A program made the translations under genes and the position numbers. DNA of 64,000 nucleotides from Paracoccus albus (GTDB lineage: Bacteria > Pseudomonadota > Alphaproteobacteria > Rhodobacterales > Rhodobacteraceae): the NCBI RefSeq assembly GCF_027913035.1, contig NZ_CP115778.1, positions 18,829 to 82,828 on the forward strand, read 5' to 3'. This document shows positions 26,873-35,908 of this stretch, piece by piece; the stretch's first letter is position 1, and each line of letters starts with the position of its first letter. Below the pieces are notes generated by a model, which was not told the DNA's origin, did no database searches, and saw only the letters and a list, made by a program, of their open reading frames with translations.

Positions 26873-27154
26873 TCAGGAGAAGCCGTCAACGATGGTGCCG
26901 GCCGAGAAGATCAGCACGATCCCGATGATGACCGAGGCAAACCAGCCCCAGTTCAGCCGTCCCATCATGCACATGAAACCGGTGCCGATGACCGCGAGCG
27001 TGGCAACCGCGATCCCGATCGGACCGGTCAGCGCGGCCTCGACGGTTTCCAGCATGGTCTGGATAGGCGACAAGTCCTGCGCGAGAGCGGGTGTTGCGAA
27101 AGCCGCCAGGGTTGTGGCGGCAGGCAAGAGGCGGCTGAGGCGATGTCGAAGCAT
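26873..27154 (-). CDS. virB2: VirB2 pilin
   Basis: 93 residues from the ATG at 27154, preceded by AAGGGAAC. A long signal peptide (cleavage after ATPALAQ, about residue 26) is followed by two hydrophobic helices (GPIGIAVATLAVIGTGFM and FASVIIGIVLIFSAGTIV) around a polar loop, as in VirB2/TraA major pilins. A longer in-frame upstream extension overlaps the transglycosylase gene and is rejected. Confidence 0.85.
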   Translation of the reverse strand: MLRHRLSRLLPAATTLAAFATPALAQDLSPIQTMLETVEAALTGPIGIAVATLAVIGTGFMCMMGRLNWGWFASVIIGIVLIFSAGTIVDGFS

Positions 27155-27170
27155 GCGAAGTTCCCTTGTT

Positions 27171-27869
27171 TTACTGAAGTTCGATAAGGACCGGCGCGCG
27201 GGCAGGCACGCGGGTCGCGACGGGGATGTCTGGCGCGGCAACGGGCGTGCCTGCCAGCTGGGACCGGATCCGGTGGATGCGCGCGATGTAGTCGCGGGTC
27301 TCGGCGAAGGGCGGAATACCGGAATACCCGACCACCCTGTGCGGCCCGGCATTATAGGCTGCAAGAGCCAGGTCGATGTCCTTGAACGTTCCGAGTTGCG
27401 CGAGCAGGTAGCGTGCGGCGCCGTCGAGGTTCTGGGAGGAATCACGCGGATCGACGCCGAGCGCACGGGCCGTGTCTGGCATCAGCTGGCCTAAACCGTA
27501 TGCGCCCTTTGGGCTCACGGCGGTTGGGTTGTAGCTGCTCTCGGCCTCGACCAGGGCGCGGAACAGAATCTGCCAGTCGTCGGCACCCAGGCCAACCTGG
27601 CGCAGGGCGCTGTTTCCTTGGTGGCGGACGGCAGTCGTCCGGATTAAGGAGAGGATGTCGTCACGACCGGAAGGGGGCGTGGCGTCCAGCGAGGCCAGAA
27701 CGACTTCGGCCTCAGCGCTATGATCCAGACCAGCCCAAGCAGGCCGCGTGCCATGAAAGGTCCAGCCGGAGGTCCGGGCCGTGCCGTCGCGGCCGAAGGC
27801 GATGACGTCAGCCGCGCTCCTCGAGGGTGATGCTGTAGTCAGGACCAAAACGCAGATCGCGCCCGTCAC
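27171..27869 (-). CDS. virB1: VirB1-type lytic transglycosylase
   Basis: About 232 residues if the GTG at 27869 is the start; that choice gives a signal-like hydrophobic stretch (ICVLVLTTASPSRSAADV) but no strong ribosome site, so the N-terminus is uncertain. The SLT domain has RALVEAESSYNPTAVSPKGA with the catalytic glutamate, GLGQLMPDTARALGV and LAAYNAGPHRV. It opens the murein for pilus assembly. It overlaps the upstream small gene by about 60 bases. Confidence 0.8.
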   Translation of the reverse strand: MTGAICVLVLTTASPSRSAADVIAFGRDGTARTSGWTFHGTRPAWAGLDHSAEAEVVLASLDATPPSGRDDILSLIRTTAVRHQGNSALRQVGLGADDWQILFRALVEAESSYNPTAVSPKGAYGLGQLMPDTARALGVDPRDSSQNLDGAARYLLAQLGTFKDIDLALAAYNAGPHRVVGYSGIPPFAETRDYIARIHRIRSQLAGTPVAAPDIPVATRVPARAPVLIELQ

Positions 27870-28122
27870 CGAACTCGAGATGATGTTTGAAGAGACCTGG
27901 CCATATGTTGAAATACCGCGGCTCTGGCCCGTGCGGGGTGATCCGGGTCGAGACCAGAATGGCTTCCGGCTCGCCCTCGCGCAGGTAGATGCACTGGTAG
28001 CGCGGCTTGCCATCGTCCGTGAACCCCACGAGTTCATACCGGCAGCGGTACGCGATGCCCTTCTCGGACAAGTCTTTGACACCATCGATGGTGATCAGGA
28101 TCTGGTTGCGCGCTATCGGCAT
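27808..28122 (-). CDS. First gene of the VirB operon, unknown function
   Basis: 104 residues from the ATG at 28122, soluble, with a beta-rich look (YRCRYELVGFTDDGKPRYQC). It lies directly downstream of the dyad at 28179-28200 and so is probably the promoter-proximal gene of the transfer operon. Family not recognised. A regulatory or priming role would fit the position, but nothing in the sequence shows it. Confidence 0.65.
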   Translation of the reverse strand: MPIARNQILITIDGVKDLSEKGIAYRCRYELVGFTDDGKPRYQCIYLREGEPEAILVSTRITPHGPEPRYFNIWPGLFKHHLEFGDGRDLRFGPDYSITLEERG

Positions 28123-28178
28123 GTTCGGACTCTCCCCACGAGAGCCCTTCTACTTCACGACACTAAGGCCATAAAGTC

Positions 28179-28200
28179 ATATGTCGTCAATACGACATAT
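28179..28200. promoter_or_regulatory. Dyad operator in the divergent transfer promoter region
   Basis: ATATGTCGT and ACGACATAT form a perfect 9-bp inverted repeat with a four-base spacer, midway between the start of the VirB operon (28122, minus) and the secreted-protein gene (28255, plus). The Xre-type regulator at 29104-29313 is the nearest candidate binder. Confidence 0.6.
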
Positions 28201-28254
28201 TGCAGATAAACACATATTGCGCGATAGTCTGCGCAACTTTTGCGGGAGAGCGAC

Positions 28255-28833
28255 ATGAAACGACAGGCGATGGCAGCGGCGATGGGAGTGATGGCGGTGT
28301 TTGGAGCCCCTGAGAAGGCGCAGGCCTATGACATCGACTGCGCCATCATGCTCTGCATGGCAGGTGGCTTCCCCCCGAGCGCTGTCTGCGCACGGGCCTA
28401 TCGCACCATGATCCGCCGCATCACGCCCTGGCCGAGCCTGCCGCCCTTCGGGGTCTGCACCTTTGCCCATGTGCCGGTCGAATTGGGCGGGCCCGGCGGA
28501 GAAGGCGAGCTCGACACCAACCTGCCTGAGTATGAATGGCTGAACCGCACTCATGTGATCTGGTTCACCGGGCGCTCCTACGAGCCGCGCGACGAGCCGC
28601 GTCAATGGGATTGGTCGATACGCTCCTGCGATCGCGAGAACCGGACCTGCCGCTACATCCAACGGGTCTACGGATCCCACATGCCCTGGCCCGCGACATT
28701 CGTCTCGGAAAGCGGCCAGGAGATCGCCTATCCGACCAGCGGGGGCCTGTGGCACTTCTATTCCCGCAGCATCATGGTCGAATACGGGGACTACGAGGGC
28801 AACATGGGCCACTCGGAGTGGTTTTCCTACTGA
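28255..28833 (+). CDS. Secreted cysteine-rich protein divergent from the VirB operon
   Basis: 192 residues from the ATG at 28255, preceded by GGGAG. A signal peptide ends near EKAQA (residue 24); the mature protein begins YDIDCAIMLCMAGGFPP and has six or more cysteines including IRSCDRENRTCRYI. Proteins of this look occur next to VirB clusters in related elements and are usually annotated as conjugal transfer proteins of unknown role. It is probably periplasmic with disulphides and shares the regulated divergent promoter. Confidence 0.75.
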   Translation: MKRQAMAAAMGVMAVFGAPEKAQAYDIDCAIMLCMAGGFPPSAVCARAYRTMIRRITPWPSLPPFGVCTFAHVPVELGGPGGEGELDTNLPEYEWLNRTHVIWFTGRSYEPRDEPRQWDWSIRSCDRENRTCRYIQRVYGSHMPWPATFVSESGQEIAYPTSGGLWHFYSRSIMVEYGDYEGNMGHSEWFSY

Positions 28834-29027
28834 TCGTGGCTGTCCGGCAGCTTGAGTGAAACTGTCCGTACTACGACAAGCGTATGGTCGTAACTGCATG
28901 GATCCACAAACTGGCGGCGGCTCACGCTTCCATCATCCCAGCGGTAGTCGGTAAACACATGGGTTTCGTTCGTTCCGTCGATGATAAACCCTTCCTGGAA
29001 GGGCCAGCCTGTCTTTCTCTTCGCCAT
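28827..29027 (-). CDS. Small hypothetical protein
   Basis: 66 residues from the ATG at 29027, weak ribosome site. The sequence (WPFQEGFIIDGTNETHVFTDYRWDDGSVSRRQ, abbreviated) reads like a folded beta protein and the frame overlaps the converging secreted-protein gene by only seven bases. Family unknown; it could be a chance frame. Confidence 0.4.
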   Translation of the reverse strand: MAKRKTGWPFQEGFIIDGTNETHVFTDYRWDDGSVSRRQFVDPCSYDHTLVVVRTVSLKLPDSHDQ

Positions 29028-29103
29028 GTACCCGCGCTACTCGTACCGTTCTTGCCGTTTTGACTTTTTAAATTGAGGCGGGATCAAAGCCTCAGGAAGC
29101 GGA

Positions 29104-29313
29104 TTAACGCCTCGCGAAAAGCTCTTCGGGATCGACATTGAGCGCCTTGGCGATGCGTTCGAGAAGGTCGAGTGAGGCCGCAAATTTCGAGTTCTCGAGC
29201 CTGCCCATGTGACCGCGGCTTACGTTGGCCTGATGAGCAAGCGCTTCCTGGCTGAGGCCGCGGGCGCGTCTCAAGTCCTGGATGTTCAATGCTACACGGT
29301 CCCGCAAGTTCAT
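29104..29313 (-). CDS. Xre-family (Cro/CI-type) regulator
   Basis: 69 residues from the ATG at 29313 (an ATG at 29337 is possible). Almost the whole protein is one helix-turn-helix: NIQDLRRARGLSQEALAHQA, NVSRGHMGRLENSKF, LDLLERIAKALNVDPEELF. Such stand-alone domains repress promoters through short dyads. The neighbouring VirB operon has a matching-sized dyad at 28179-28200, and a weaker ATATC..GATAT dyad precedes this gene at 29341-29357, consistent with autoregulation. Target assignment is inference. Confidence 0.85.
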   Translation of the reverse strand: MNLRDRVALNIQDLRRARGLSQEALAHQANVSRGHMGRLENSKFAASLDLLERIAKALNVDPEELFARR

Positions 29314-29583
29314 GCCCGCGAAACGGGCACGATGCACGAAATATCACCACGCGATATATGTTACATTCAGAGGTGAGGGTGCAGAAAAGTCGAAAATCGG
29401 TGCTTAGAGATAGAGGACCAATTTGCATGCAGTTCCGGGTACTTGGTGTTGCGGATGCTACTAGGGCGAGTGGTAGTTGCCGTCAATACACCATGACACG
29501 AAACAGCGTCAGATGCGTATAATGAAGTTTATGTTAAATCTTGACTAAAATCGGCGCTGTTTGAATAGACAACAAATTTAGAA

Positions 29584-30252
29584 TCAAGTATTCTTTGCAC
29601 CCACGCCATAGATGATTAGTTCAAGAATTTCATCTGCAATACTCTCTGGGTTAAGCGGCCCTTTCGGATTATACCAGATCGGCATCTGGTTGAAGGCCGA
29701 AAAAAGCACCTGTGCGAGGCGCTTTGAGTCGCAATTGCGGATAGAACCATCTTTGATCCCTTCTGCGATAATACTTTCAAGAAAATTCTGACCGTCTATC
29801 AGTGCCTGCCGCAAACTCTTCTGATTTTCTCCGGTCAGATTGCGGCGCGCTTCGCGCATCAAGGCAGAGCCGAATTCGCTCACAACCATGTTCGCATAGA
29901 CTCTAAAGAAAACGCGGATACGATCAAGCCCGTTACCCTTCACGTCCTGTGCTGATATGAAGCATAGCTCGACCCGCTCCAGTGAGATGCGGGCGCATTG
30001 CATCAGGATATCTTCTTTGCTTTTGGCGTAATAATAAAGCGCGGGCTTGGTGACAGCGAGTGCTGCTGCGATGTCATCAAGCGATGTCTGTTTGTATCCG
30101 ACAGTTGAAAACGAATGCGCGGCCAGATTAAGCATGGCCCGCCGCTTCAGCTCTTGCTGAACTTTGACGTCTTTGGTTTTTTTATGCCAATGGGTTTTGG
30201 GCAAAGCGACTCTTTTCAAAACACACGGGCGGAACCAGAGCACCGCCCGCAT
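29584..30252 (-). CDS. TetR-family regulator, last gene of the acyl-CoA operon
   Basis: 222 residues; the start may lie at a TTG about 16 codons further in. The helix-turn-helix is TSLDDIAAALAVTKPALYYYAKSKEDIL, followed by a helical ligand domain. TetR repressors of fatty-acid operons release DNA when they bind an acyl-CoA. It ends the 12-gene operon, so it should repress its own synthesis through the single dyad at 41890-41909, 11.6 kb upstream. Confidence 0.88.
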   Translation of the reverse strand: MRAVLWFRPCVLKRVALPKTHWHKKTKDVKVQQELKRRAMLNLAAHSFSTVGYKQTSLDDIAAALAVTKPALYYYAKSKEDILMQCARISLERVELCFISAQDVKGNGLDRIRVFFRVYANMVVSEFGSALMREARRNLTGENQKSLRQALIDGQNFLESIIAEGIKDGSIRNCDSKRLAQVLFSAFNQMPIWYNPKGPLNPESIADEILELIIYGVGAKNT

Positions 30253-30266
30253 TTATCGCTGACAGG

Positions 30267-31430
30267 TTAGTAGTCGAGCCCGCGGGCCGCAATAGTCCAT
30301 TTACCGTCTTCGACTTTTGCCATAATCAGAGTTTCGATGCCCTGATGGTCTTCGGGGCCAAACCTGACCAACTGGCCGCCGATCGGATCAACATAGCTAG
30401 TGATCGCTTCGGTTGCGGCCAGAAATCCTTCGGTCGTCAGATCGCGACCAGCAGCTTCGAGCGCCACGGCAATCAGGTCGATGAAAACGTAACCAAGCTG
30501 CGCTTGTGGGGCCATCTTTTCACCGTAAATTTCGTTGTAACTCTCCAAGATACGTTTTGCTTCCCCTTCGGAGTCTTCTGCGTTCGCAAAAACAAAAGGA
30601 GATACCAGATACAAGCCATCCATCGCGCCATCAGCGGCAGTAGCAACTGCATCCATATAGGACACCATTCCAGTCACGAAAGTCGGTTCAAAACCAAGCT
30701 TTTTAGATGTTGCAACAACCAGAATTGAATCGCGCACCCCACCCGCCAGAAAAACGATATCGCAACCGGCGCTTTTCAATGTGGTTACAGACGAGAGCAT
30801 ATCGGATTCTGTTGCCGAATGTTCCGTTTTGACCGCGACTTTCATGTCATACTCTGCCAATTGCTGCGTGACGCCAAGCGCCATTGATTCACCAGCTTCA
30901 TTGGCGAGTTGCGCAATGCAGGGTGTTGAGAAATCACCATTTTCCTTAAAGTATGCAACGCCCGCGCGAAACTGGTCTGTATAGCTGCGAAAAAATGCGT
31001 ATTTCATCGGATCCAATGGTTCATACATCTCGACCTCGGCCGACATCGGGAACATGTTGGGAATTCCCGCTTCAATTTGTTGCGGCATGATCGCTAGGTT
31101 CATCGGTGTGCCAAGCGCGCCGACCATCGCAAAAATCTGGTCGCGGCGCATCAGTTTGTTTGCAACCTGAATCGCGCGGGGTACCTGGTATTGCGTGTCT
31201 TCTATAATAATCTCAAGCTGGCGACCGTGAATGCCGCCCGCCGCGTTAATCTCATCCACTCGCATGCGCAGTCCGTTGGCCTCTGGCACACCCCAGACGG
31301 CCAACGGGCCGCTTAGGTCTGTATAGGTCCCAAGAGTGATCATGTCGTCGGTCACGCCCTGCGGCCCGTCGGCCATCGCGCCGGTGGCTGTCATTGCGGA
31401 AAACGCAAATGCTGTTACTAGTTTCTTCAT
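30267..31430 (-). CDS. ABC transporter substrate-binding protein (LivJ/K class)
   Basis: 387 residues from the ATG at 31430, eight bases after GGGAGAG. A signal peptide (cleavage after GAMADG) precedes a two-lobe periplasmic binding fold: TYTDLSGPLAVWG, ANGLRMRVDEINAAGGIHGR and the VGALGTPMNLAIMP ligand-side loop. It would capture the substrate of the LivHMGF-like permease in the same operon. Binding proteins in this class take amino acids, aromatic acids or other carboxylates; the enzyme neighbours favour an acid that is activated with CoA. Confidence 0.9.
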   Translation of the reverse strand: MKKLVTAFAFSAMTATGAMADGPQGVTDDMITLGTYTDLSGPLAVWGVPEANGLRMRVDEINAAGGIHGRQLEIIIEDTQYQVPRAIQVANKLMRRDQIFAMVGALGTPMNLAIMPQQIEAGIPNMFPMSAEVEMYEPLDPMKYAFFRSYTDQFRAGVAYFKENGDFSTPCIAQLANEAGESMALGVTQQLAEYDMKVAVKTEHSATESDMLSSVTTLKSAGCDIVFLAGGVRDSILVVATSKKLGFEPTFVTGMVSYMDAVATAADGAMDGLYLVSPFVFANAEDSEGEAKRILESYNEIYGEKMAPQAQLGYVFIDLIAVALEAAGRDLTTEGFLAATEAITSYVDPIGGQLVRFGPEDHQGIETLIMAKVEDGKWTIAARGLDY

Positions 31431-31450
31431 TGGTCTCTCCCTTCGTTGTT

Positions 31451-33298
31451 TCAATACATCGTTTCGATCAGGTCTTTGTATTTGCGCTCGATCTCGTTGC
31501 GCTTCAGCTTCATCGTCGGAGTCAGCTCGTTGTCTTCGGCTGTCAAAAGTACGTCGATCAGCCGGAATTTCTTTACCTGCTCGACCGGCGAGAAACCGCT
31601 GTTCGCCCGTTCTACCTCGCCTTCGATCAAGTCCTGGATTTGAGTGTTTGCGCACAGGGATTTGTAGTTGGAAAACGGGATACGCTTCTCCTGCGCGTAT
31701 TTTTCGACGTTTTCGTGGTCGATCATGATCAGCACGCTCAGGTATTTGCGCTTGTCCCCGATGATCACCGCATCAGAAATATAGGGCGAGAATTTGAGCT
31801 CGTTTTCCAACTGCGAAGGCGTAATATTCTTGCCGCCTGCGGTGATGATTATGTCCTTTTTGCGGTCCAGAATAGTTAGGTCTCCATTGGCATCCATCGT
31901 CCCAACATCACCCGTATAGACCCAGCCATCGACCACGGTTTCCGCCGTCTTTTCAGGCTGGTTCAGGTAACCCGAAAAATTGCTGGATGAGCGGATGAGG
32001 ATTTCGCCGTCATCGGCCAGTTTCGCTTCGACATTGCGCAGTGCCCGGCCGATGGATCCGATCGGTGATCTGCCCGGTATGGTTGCAGTCACAATGCCGG
32101 TTTCGGTCTGGCCATATGCCTCTTGTACTGTCACCCCAAGGGCAGTGAACCAGCTGAGCAGTCGGGCTGAAATCGGTGCCGCACCCGATACGATCGTGTG
32201 CGCGCGCGCCAGTCCCAGTTCGACCCTAATATTTCGAAGCACCAGAAAGTCCAGCACCTTATGCCTAAGCCTTAGCATCATCGGCACAGATTTTCCCGCG
32301 GCAATCAAGGCCTCCCTGCGTCCAGCCGTTTTCAGGGCTTGGTCATAGGCAAACCGGCCAAATGCGGTGGCATCATTCATCACAATATTGATACGGGAAT
32401 AGAATTTTTCCCACACGCGCGGCACCGCAAAGATGAATGTCGGCGCAACTTCTTGAATGTCGGCGGCAAATGTATCGCCGCTTTCCGCAATGTTGATGGT
32501 TATACCGTGACGGATCGGCACACAAACAGAAAAGATTCGTTCGGCGGCGTGACACAGCGGCAGGAAAGTCAAAACTTCGTCATCCGGCCCAAGCGGCAAT
32601 TCGGGGTAATTATCCGACTGGGCCAGGAAAAAACGATGCGACATCGCGGCACCTTTGGGCGCACCTGTTGTGCCAGACGTATAGATCAGTGTTGCAATAT
32701 CTTCGGGATCACCCCCATCAATGCGGCGCTCGAATTCAACGCTCAGTTCTTCGATTTTAGCGTCCGACAGTGCGAGAAATTCTTCCCAGCCGATGACTTT
32801 ATCATGCTGGAAACTGCGCAACCCTTCCATATCAAATACGATAACTTTTTCGAGATGATCCAGCTGGTCCTCCACACCCAGATACTTATCTAGCTGCTCT
32901 TCATCCTCAACGAATAGCACCTTCGCCCCGCTATCGTTCAACTGATAGGCAACCTGCTTTTCCTGCAAAGTGGGATACAGCCCGTGGGTCGTGGCCCCGA
33001 TGCACTGGATGCCAAGGTCGGCAAACACCCACTCCTTGTTGTCTTCACTGATGATCGCGGCCACGTCACCTTTACGATAGCCCAACGCCATAAGTGAACA
33101 TCCGACCCTGCGCGCGCAGGCGTAATAGTCCAGCCAGCTAAATTCTTCCCAGATGCCAAAGTCTTTTTCACGAATTGCGGTTCTGTCACCGAACTTCTTG
33201 CAGTTCTGCCGAAACAGTTTGGAGAAGGTATCACAGCCGTCAATCTGGACCGGTGGCGGCATCCACCCTGCGGGGGATTGGTTTCGCATTGTGTTCAT
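31451..33298 (-). CDS. Long-chain-type acyl-CoA synthetase
   Basis: 615 residues with the AMP-binding motifs in order: TLIYTSGTTGAPKGA near residue 212, AYGQTETG, DGWVYTGDVG and the C-terminal TPTMKLKRNEIERKY with the adenylation lysine. Length and motifs match the FadD15-like long-chain branch, which activates free acids to acyl-CoA using ATP. It overlaps the transporter ATPase gene by four bases, so uptake and activation are co-produced. The true substrate is unknown. Confidence 0.92.
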   Translation of the reverse strand: MNTMRNQSPAGWMPPPVQIDGCDTFSKLFRQNCKKFGDRTAIREKDFGIWEEFSWLDYYACARRVGCSLMALGYRKGDVAAIISEDNKEWVFADLGIQCIGATTHGLYPTLQEKQVAYQLNDSGAKVLFVEDEEQLDKYLGVEDQLDHLEKVIVFDMEGLRSFQHDKVIGWEEFLALSDAKIEELSVEFERRIDGGDPEDIATLIYTSGTTGAPKGAAMSHRFFLAQSDNYPELPLGPDDEVLTFLPLCHAAERIFSVCVPIRHGITINIAESGDTFAADIQEVAPTFIFAVPRVWEKFYSRINIVMNDATAFGRFAYDQALKTAGRREALIAAGKSVPMMLRLRHKVLDFLVLRNIRVELGLARAHTIVSGAAPISARLLSWFTALGVTVQEAYGQTETGIVTATIPGRSPIGSIGRALRNVEAKLADDGEILIRSSSNFSGYLNQPEKTAETVVDGWVYTGDVGTMDANGDLTILDRKKDIIITAGGKNITPSQLENELKFSPYISDAVIIGDKRKYLSVLIMIDHENVEKYAQEKRIPFSNYKSLCANTQIQDLIEGEVERANSGFSPVEQVKKFRLIDVLLTAEDNELTPTMKLKRNEIERKYKDLIETMY

Positions 33299-34065
33299 CG
33301 CCAGGTCTTTCTTGCTTTCCAGCGGCGGTCGCCGCGCGCACTTTCTGCTTTGATGCCAAGGTAGAATTCCCGAATGTCTGCACTGTTCATTAGAACATCC
33401 CGTTCGCCTTCCATAACGATCCGGCCGGTTTCAAGGACGTAACCGAAGTCGGCGGCCGGCAGGGCAACGCTCGCGTTCTGTTCAACCAGCAACATGGTCA
33501 TGCCTTCTTCGACATTGATCCGCTTGATGATCTGAAAAATCTCGGAAATCAGCAGTGGCGACAGGCCCAGTGACGGTTCGTCCAGCAACATCAGGTGTGG
33601 ACGCTGCATAAACGCGCGACCCAAAGCCAACATCTGTTGTTGCCCACCCGACAGGTAGATCGCCTGTTTTTCCAGAAAGGTGCGCAGGACAGGAAACCAG
33701 TCCAGCACCTTTTCCACATCCCGCGCCACTGCATCGCGATCCTTGCGGCAATAGGCGCCCATCATCAGGTTGTCCTTGACCGATAACAGCGAAAACACCT
33801 CGCGACCCTCGGGTGAATGGGCGATGCCAGCGCGCGCGATAACATCCGGATCAAGCCCGGTGATATCGCGCCCTTCAAATTCCACCTGCCCCTTGAACGG
33901 ATCAAGCGCGCCGGAGATGGTTTTCAAAATCGTCGTTTTGCCCGCCCCATTGGAGCCCATGACCGTAACGACCGATCCTTCCTTGACCGTCAGGCTGATG
34001 CCGCGAATGGCCATCACCCTGCCATACATCGTTTCGACGTTGCTGGCGCGCAGTACCTCGGTCAT
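33295..34065 (-). CDS. livF: LivF-type ABC transporter ATPase
   Basis: 256 residues: Walker A GSNGAGKTT, signature YLSGGQQQMLALGRA, Walker B LMLLDEPSLGLSP. The C-terminus matches LivF except for a short Arg/Lys tail. With LivG it powers the HAAT-family importer. Overlaps livG and the synthetase gene by four bases each. Confidence 0.93.
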   Translation of the reverse strand: MTEVLRASNVETMYGRVMAIRGISLTVKEGSVVTVMGSNGAGKTTILKTISGALDPFKGQVEFEGRDITGLDPDVIARAGIAHSPEGREVFSLLSVKDNLMMGAYCRKDRDAVARDVEKVLDWFPVLRTFLEKQAIYLSGGQQQMLALGRAFMQRPHLMLLDEPSLGLSPLLISEIFQIIKRINVEEGMTMLLVEQNASVALPAADFGYVLETGRIVMEGERDVLMNSADIREFYLGIKAESARGDRRWKARKTWR

Positions 34066-34829
34066 GCTGCCTGCCCTCCCAGATATGCCGCCTGAACACC
34101 GGGATTGCTTTGAACTTCGGATGCGCTGCCGCTTGCAAGAAACCGGCCTTCGTTGATGGCCAGCACCATGTCCGAAACTTTGTTCACCAGTTTCATGTCG
34201 TGTTCGATCATAACAACGGTGACACCCAGGTCCTCGCGGATGTCTTCAATCACAAAAGCAGTGTCGTCGGTTTCCTCGCTGGTCAGTCCGCTTGACGGTT
34301 CGTCCAGCAACAGGATCTTTGGCTCCGACACCAAAGCGCGGGCCATTTCGGTCTTTTTGCGCACGCCATACGGCAAATCCGCAACCCGTGCATGACGGTA
34401 GCCTTCGAGATCGAGAAACTCGATTATTTCTTCGGCTTTGCGGCGGTGGGCCAGTTCCTGACGCATCTGCGAACGGGTAAAAAACAGCTCACTCAGCGGC
34501 CCGAATTTGCCGTGACGGATGCGCCCGATCAGCAAGTTATCAAGCAATGACGCATGTTCGAACAGTTCGATATTCTGGAACGTCCGCGCAATGCCGTGGT
34601 TGACTACCTCATGGGATTTCGCTTTTCGCAGGCTTTTGCCGTTGAACCGGATGTCGCCTTGCGACGGATCGTAAATCCGGCAGATGAGGTTGAACACCGT
34701 GCTTTTGCCCGCGCCATTGGGGCCAATGATGGTGAACACCGACCCCGGTTCAACTGAAAAGCTCAAGCCATCCACCGCTTTCAAACCACCAAAGGAAAGC
34801 GATACGTTATCTATCTCCAACCCGTTCAT
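34062..34829 (-). CDS. livG: LivG-type ABC transporter ATPase
   Basis: 255 residues: Walker A GPNGAGKST, the LivG-typical signature LPYGVRKKTEMARAL, Walker B ILLLDEPSSGLT and a VTVVMIEHDMKLV H-loop. It is the second nucleotide-binding subunit of the operon's importer. Both ends overlap neighbours by four bases. Confidence 0.93.
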   Translation of the reverse strand: MNGLEIDNVSLSFGGLKAVDGLSFSVEPGSVFTIIGPNGAGKSTVFNLICRIYDPSQGDIRFNGKSLRKAKSHEVVNHGIARTFQNIELFEHASLLDNLLIGRIRHGKFGPLSELFFTRSQMRQELAHRRKAEEIIEFLDLEGYRHARVADLPYGVRKKTEMARALVSEPKILLLDEPSSGLTSEETDDTAFVIEDIREDLGVTVVMIEHDMKLVNKVSDMVLAINEGRFLASGSASEVQSNPGVQAAYLGGQAA

Positions 34830-35905
34830 CTTAAACGCTCCGTTTTGAGGAATGTCTTCTGACGCTGGAAACTGCGCTTCTTGTACATCGGGAACACGTT
34901 GAAATAGTGATGGATCTTGGTCCAGCGTCCATAAAGTCCGTCAGGTTCGAACAGGATGAACCCCAGCAGGATCACACCGAATGCAAGACTATCGAAACCG
35001 CCGGACGTGGCGACTGCACTGGGCAGCACGATCTTGACCCAGCTCAACACGGTTGGCAGCAGCACGATAAAGAACGCCCCAAAAACCGCGCCGTGGATGG
35101 TTCCGATCCCGCCGACGACGATCATCAACAGCAGACGGATGGATTCCCCCATTCCGAAGGTTTCCGGCGTGATGTAGAAGAAGGCGTGCGCCAGCAGCCC
35201 GCCCGCGAGGCCCGCAAAAACTGCCGAGATGAAGAACGCATATGCCTTGAAGAAGGCCACATTGGTTCCCAACGCCCGCGCCGACACTTCGGAGTCGCGG
35301 ATCGCAATCATGGCGCGACCCGACCTTGTGCGTGTCAGGTTGCGAACGATCAGGGTACAACCCACGAAGATGACAAAATTCAGCAGATAAACTTTCCAGC
35401 TTTCGTCGATGGCCAGCCCGAGAATATTGATTTCCGGCACCGAAAGGCCACCATGACCACCTGTGAAATCGCCCGCACCACCGATGAGCCGTTCGGTCAC
35501 AATCGCAATCGAAAGCGTGGCAATCGCCAGATACAGCCCGTGCATCTTTCCGCAGATCCGTCCGACGGCCAACCCGACCAGCCCAGCCACCAACGCCGCT
35601 ATCGGCAGCGACAAAAGCCACGGCACGCTGTAACGGGTCAGCAGGATCGTGTGGGTATAGGCACCGATTGCGACAAACGCCGCCTGTCCGAAACTCACCT
35701 GCCCAGAAAATCCGGTCAGCACCATTAGCCCAAGACCCGCGATAGCATAGATGAATACGAATGAAAGTTCGTCCAGAAAATAGCCGTCCAGAAACAGCGG
35801 CGCGGCCAGTGCGATCGCGGCAAACAGCAGATACCAGAATGCCTGTCCACGGTCGCGGAAAAGCTGGATGTCCTGAACATAGGATTTGCGAAAAATTACG
35901 CGCAT
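34826..35905 (-). CDS. livM: LivM-type permease
   Basis: 359 residues with about nine hydrophobic helices and the LivM hallmarks GLNVLTGFSGQVS-like LMVLTGFSGQVSFGQAAF near residue 60 and the EVSARALGTNVAFFKAYAF cytoplasmic loop that docks the ATPases. It pairs with LivH to make the membrane pore. The C-terminus is basic and cytoplasmic. Confidence 0.92.
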   Translation of the reverse strand: MRVIFRKSYVQDIQLFRDRGQAFWYLLFAAIALAAPLFLDGYFLDELSFVFIYAIAGLGLMVLTGFSGQVSFGQAAFVAIGAYTHTILLTRYSVPWLLSLPIAALVAGLVGLAVGRICGKMHGLYLAIATLSIAIVTERLIGGAGDFTGGHGGLSVPEINILGLAIDESWKVYLLNFVIFVGCTLIVRNLTRTRSGRAMIAIRDSEVSARALGTNVAFFKAYAFFISAVFAGLAGGLLAHAFFYITPETFGMGESIRLLLMIVVGGIGTIHGAVFGAFFIVLLPTVLSWVKIVLPSAVATSGGFDSLAFGVILLGFILFEPDGLYGRWTKIHHYFNVFPMYKKRSFQRQKTFLKTERLR

Positions 35906-35908
35906 GGC

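Noticed and set aside
28123-28254. ATATTGCGC motif shared with the region at 3401 as a second origin of transfer
   Set aside because: The shared motif is only nine bases and no TATCCTG core occurs near 28.2 kb.
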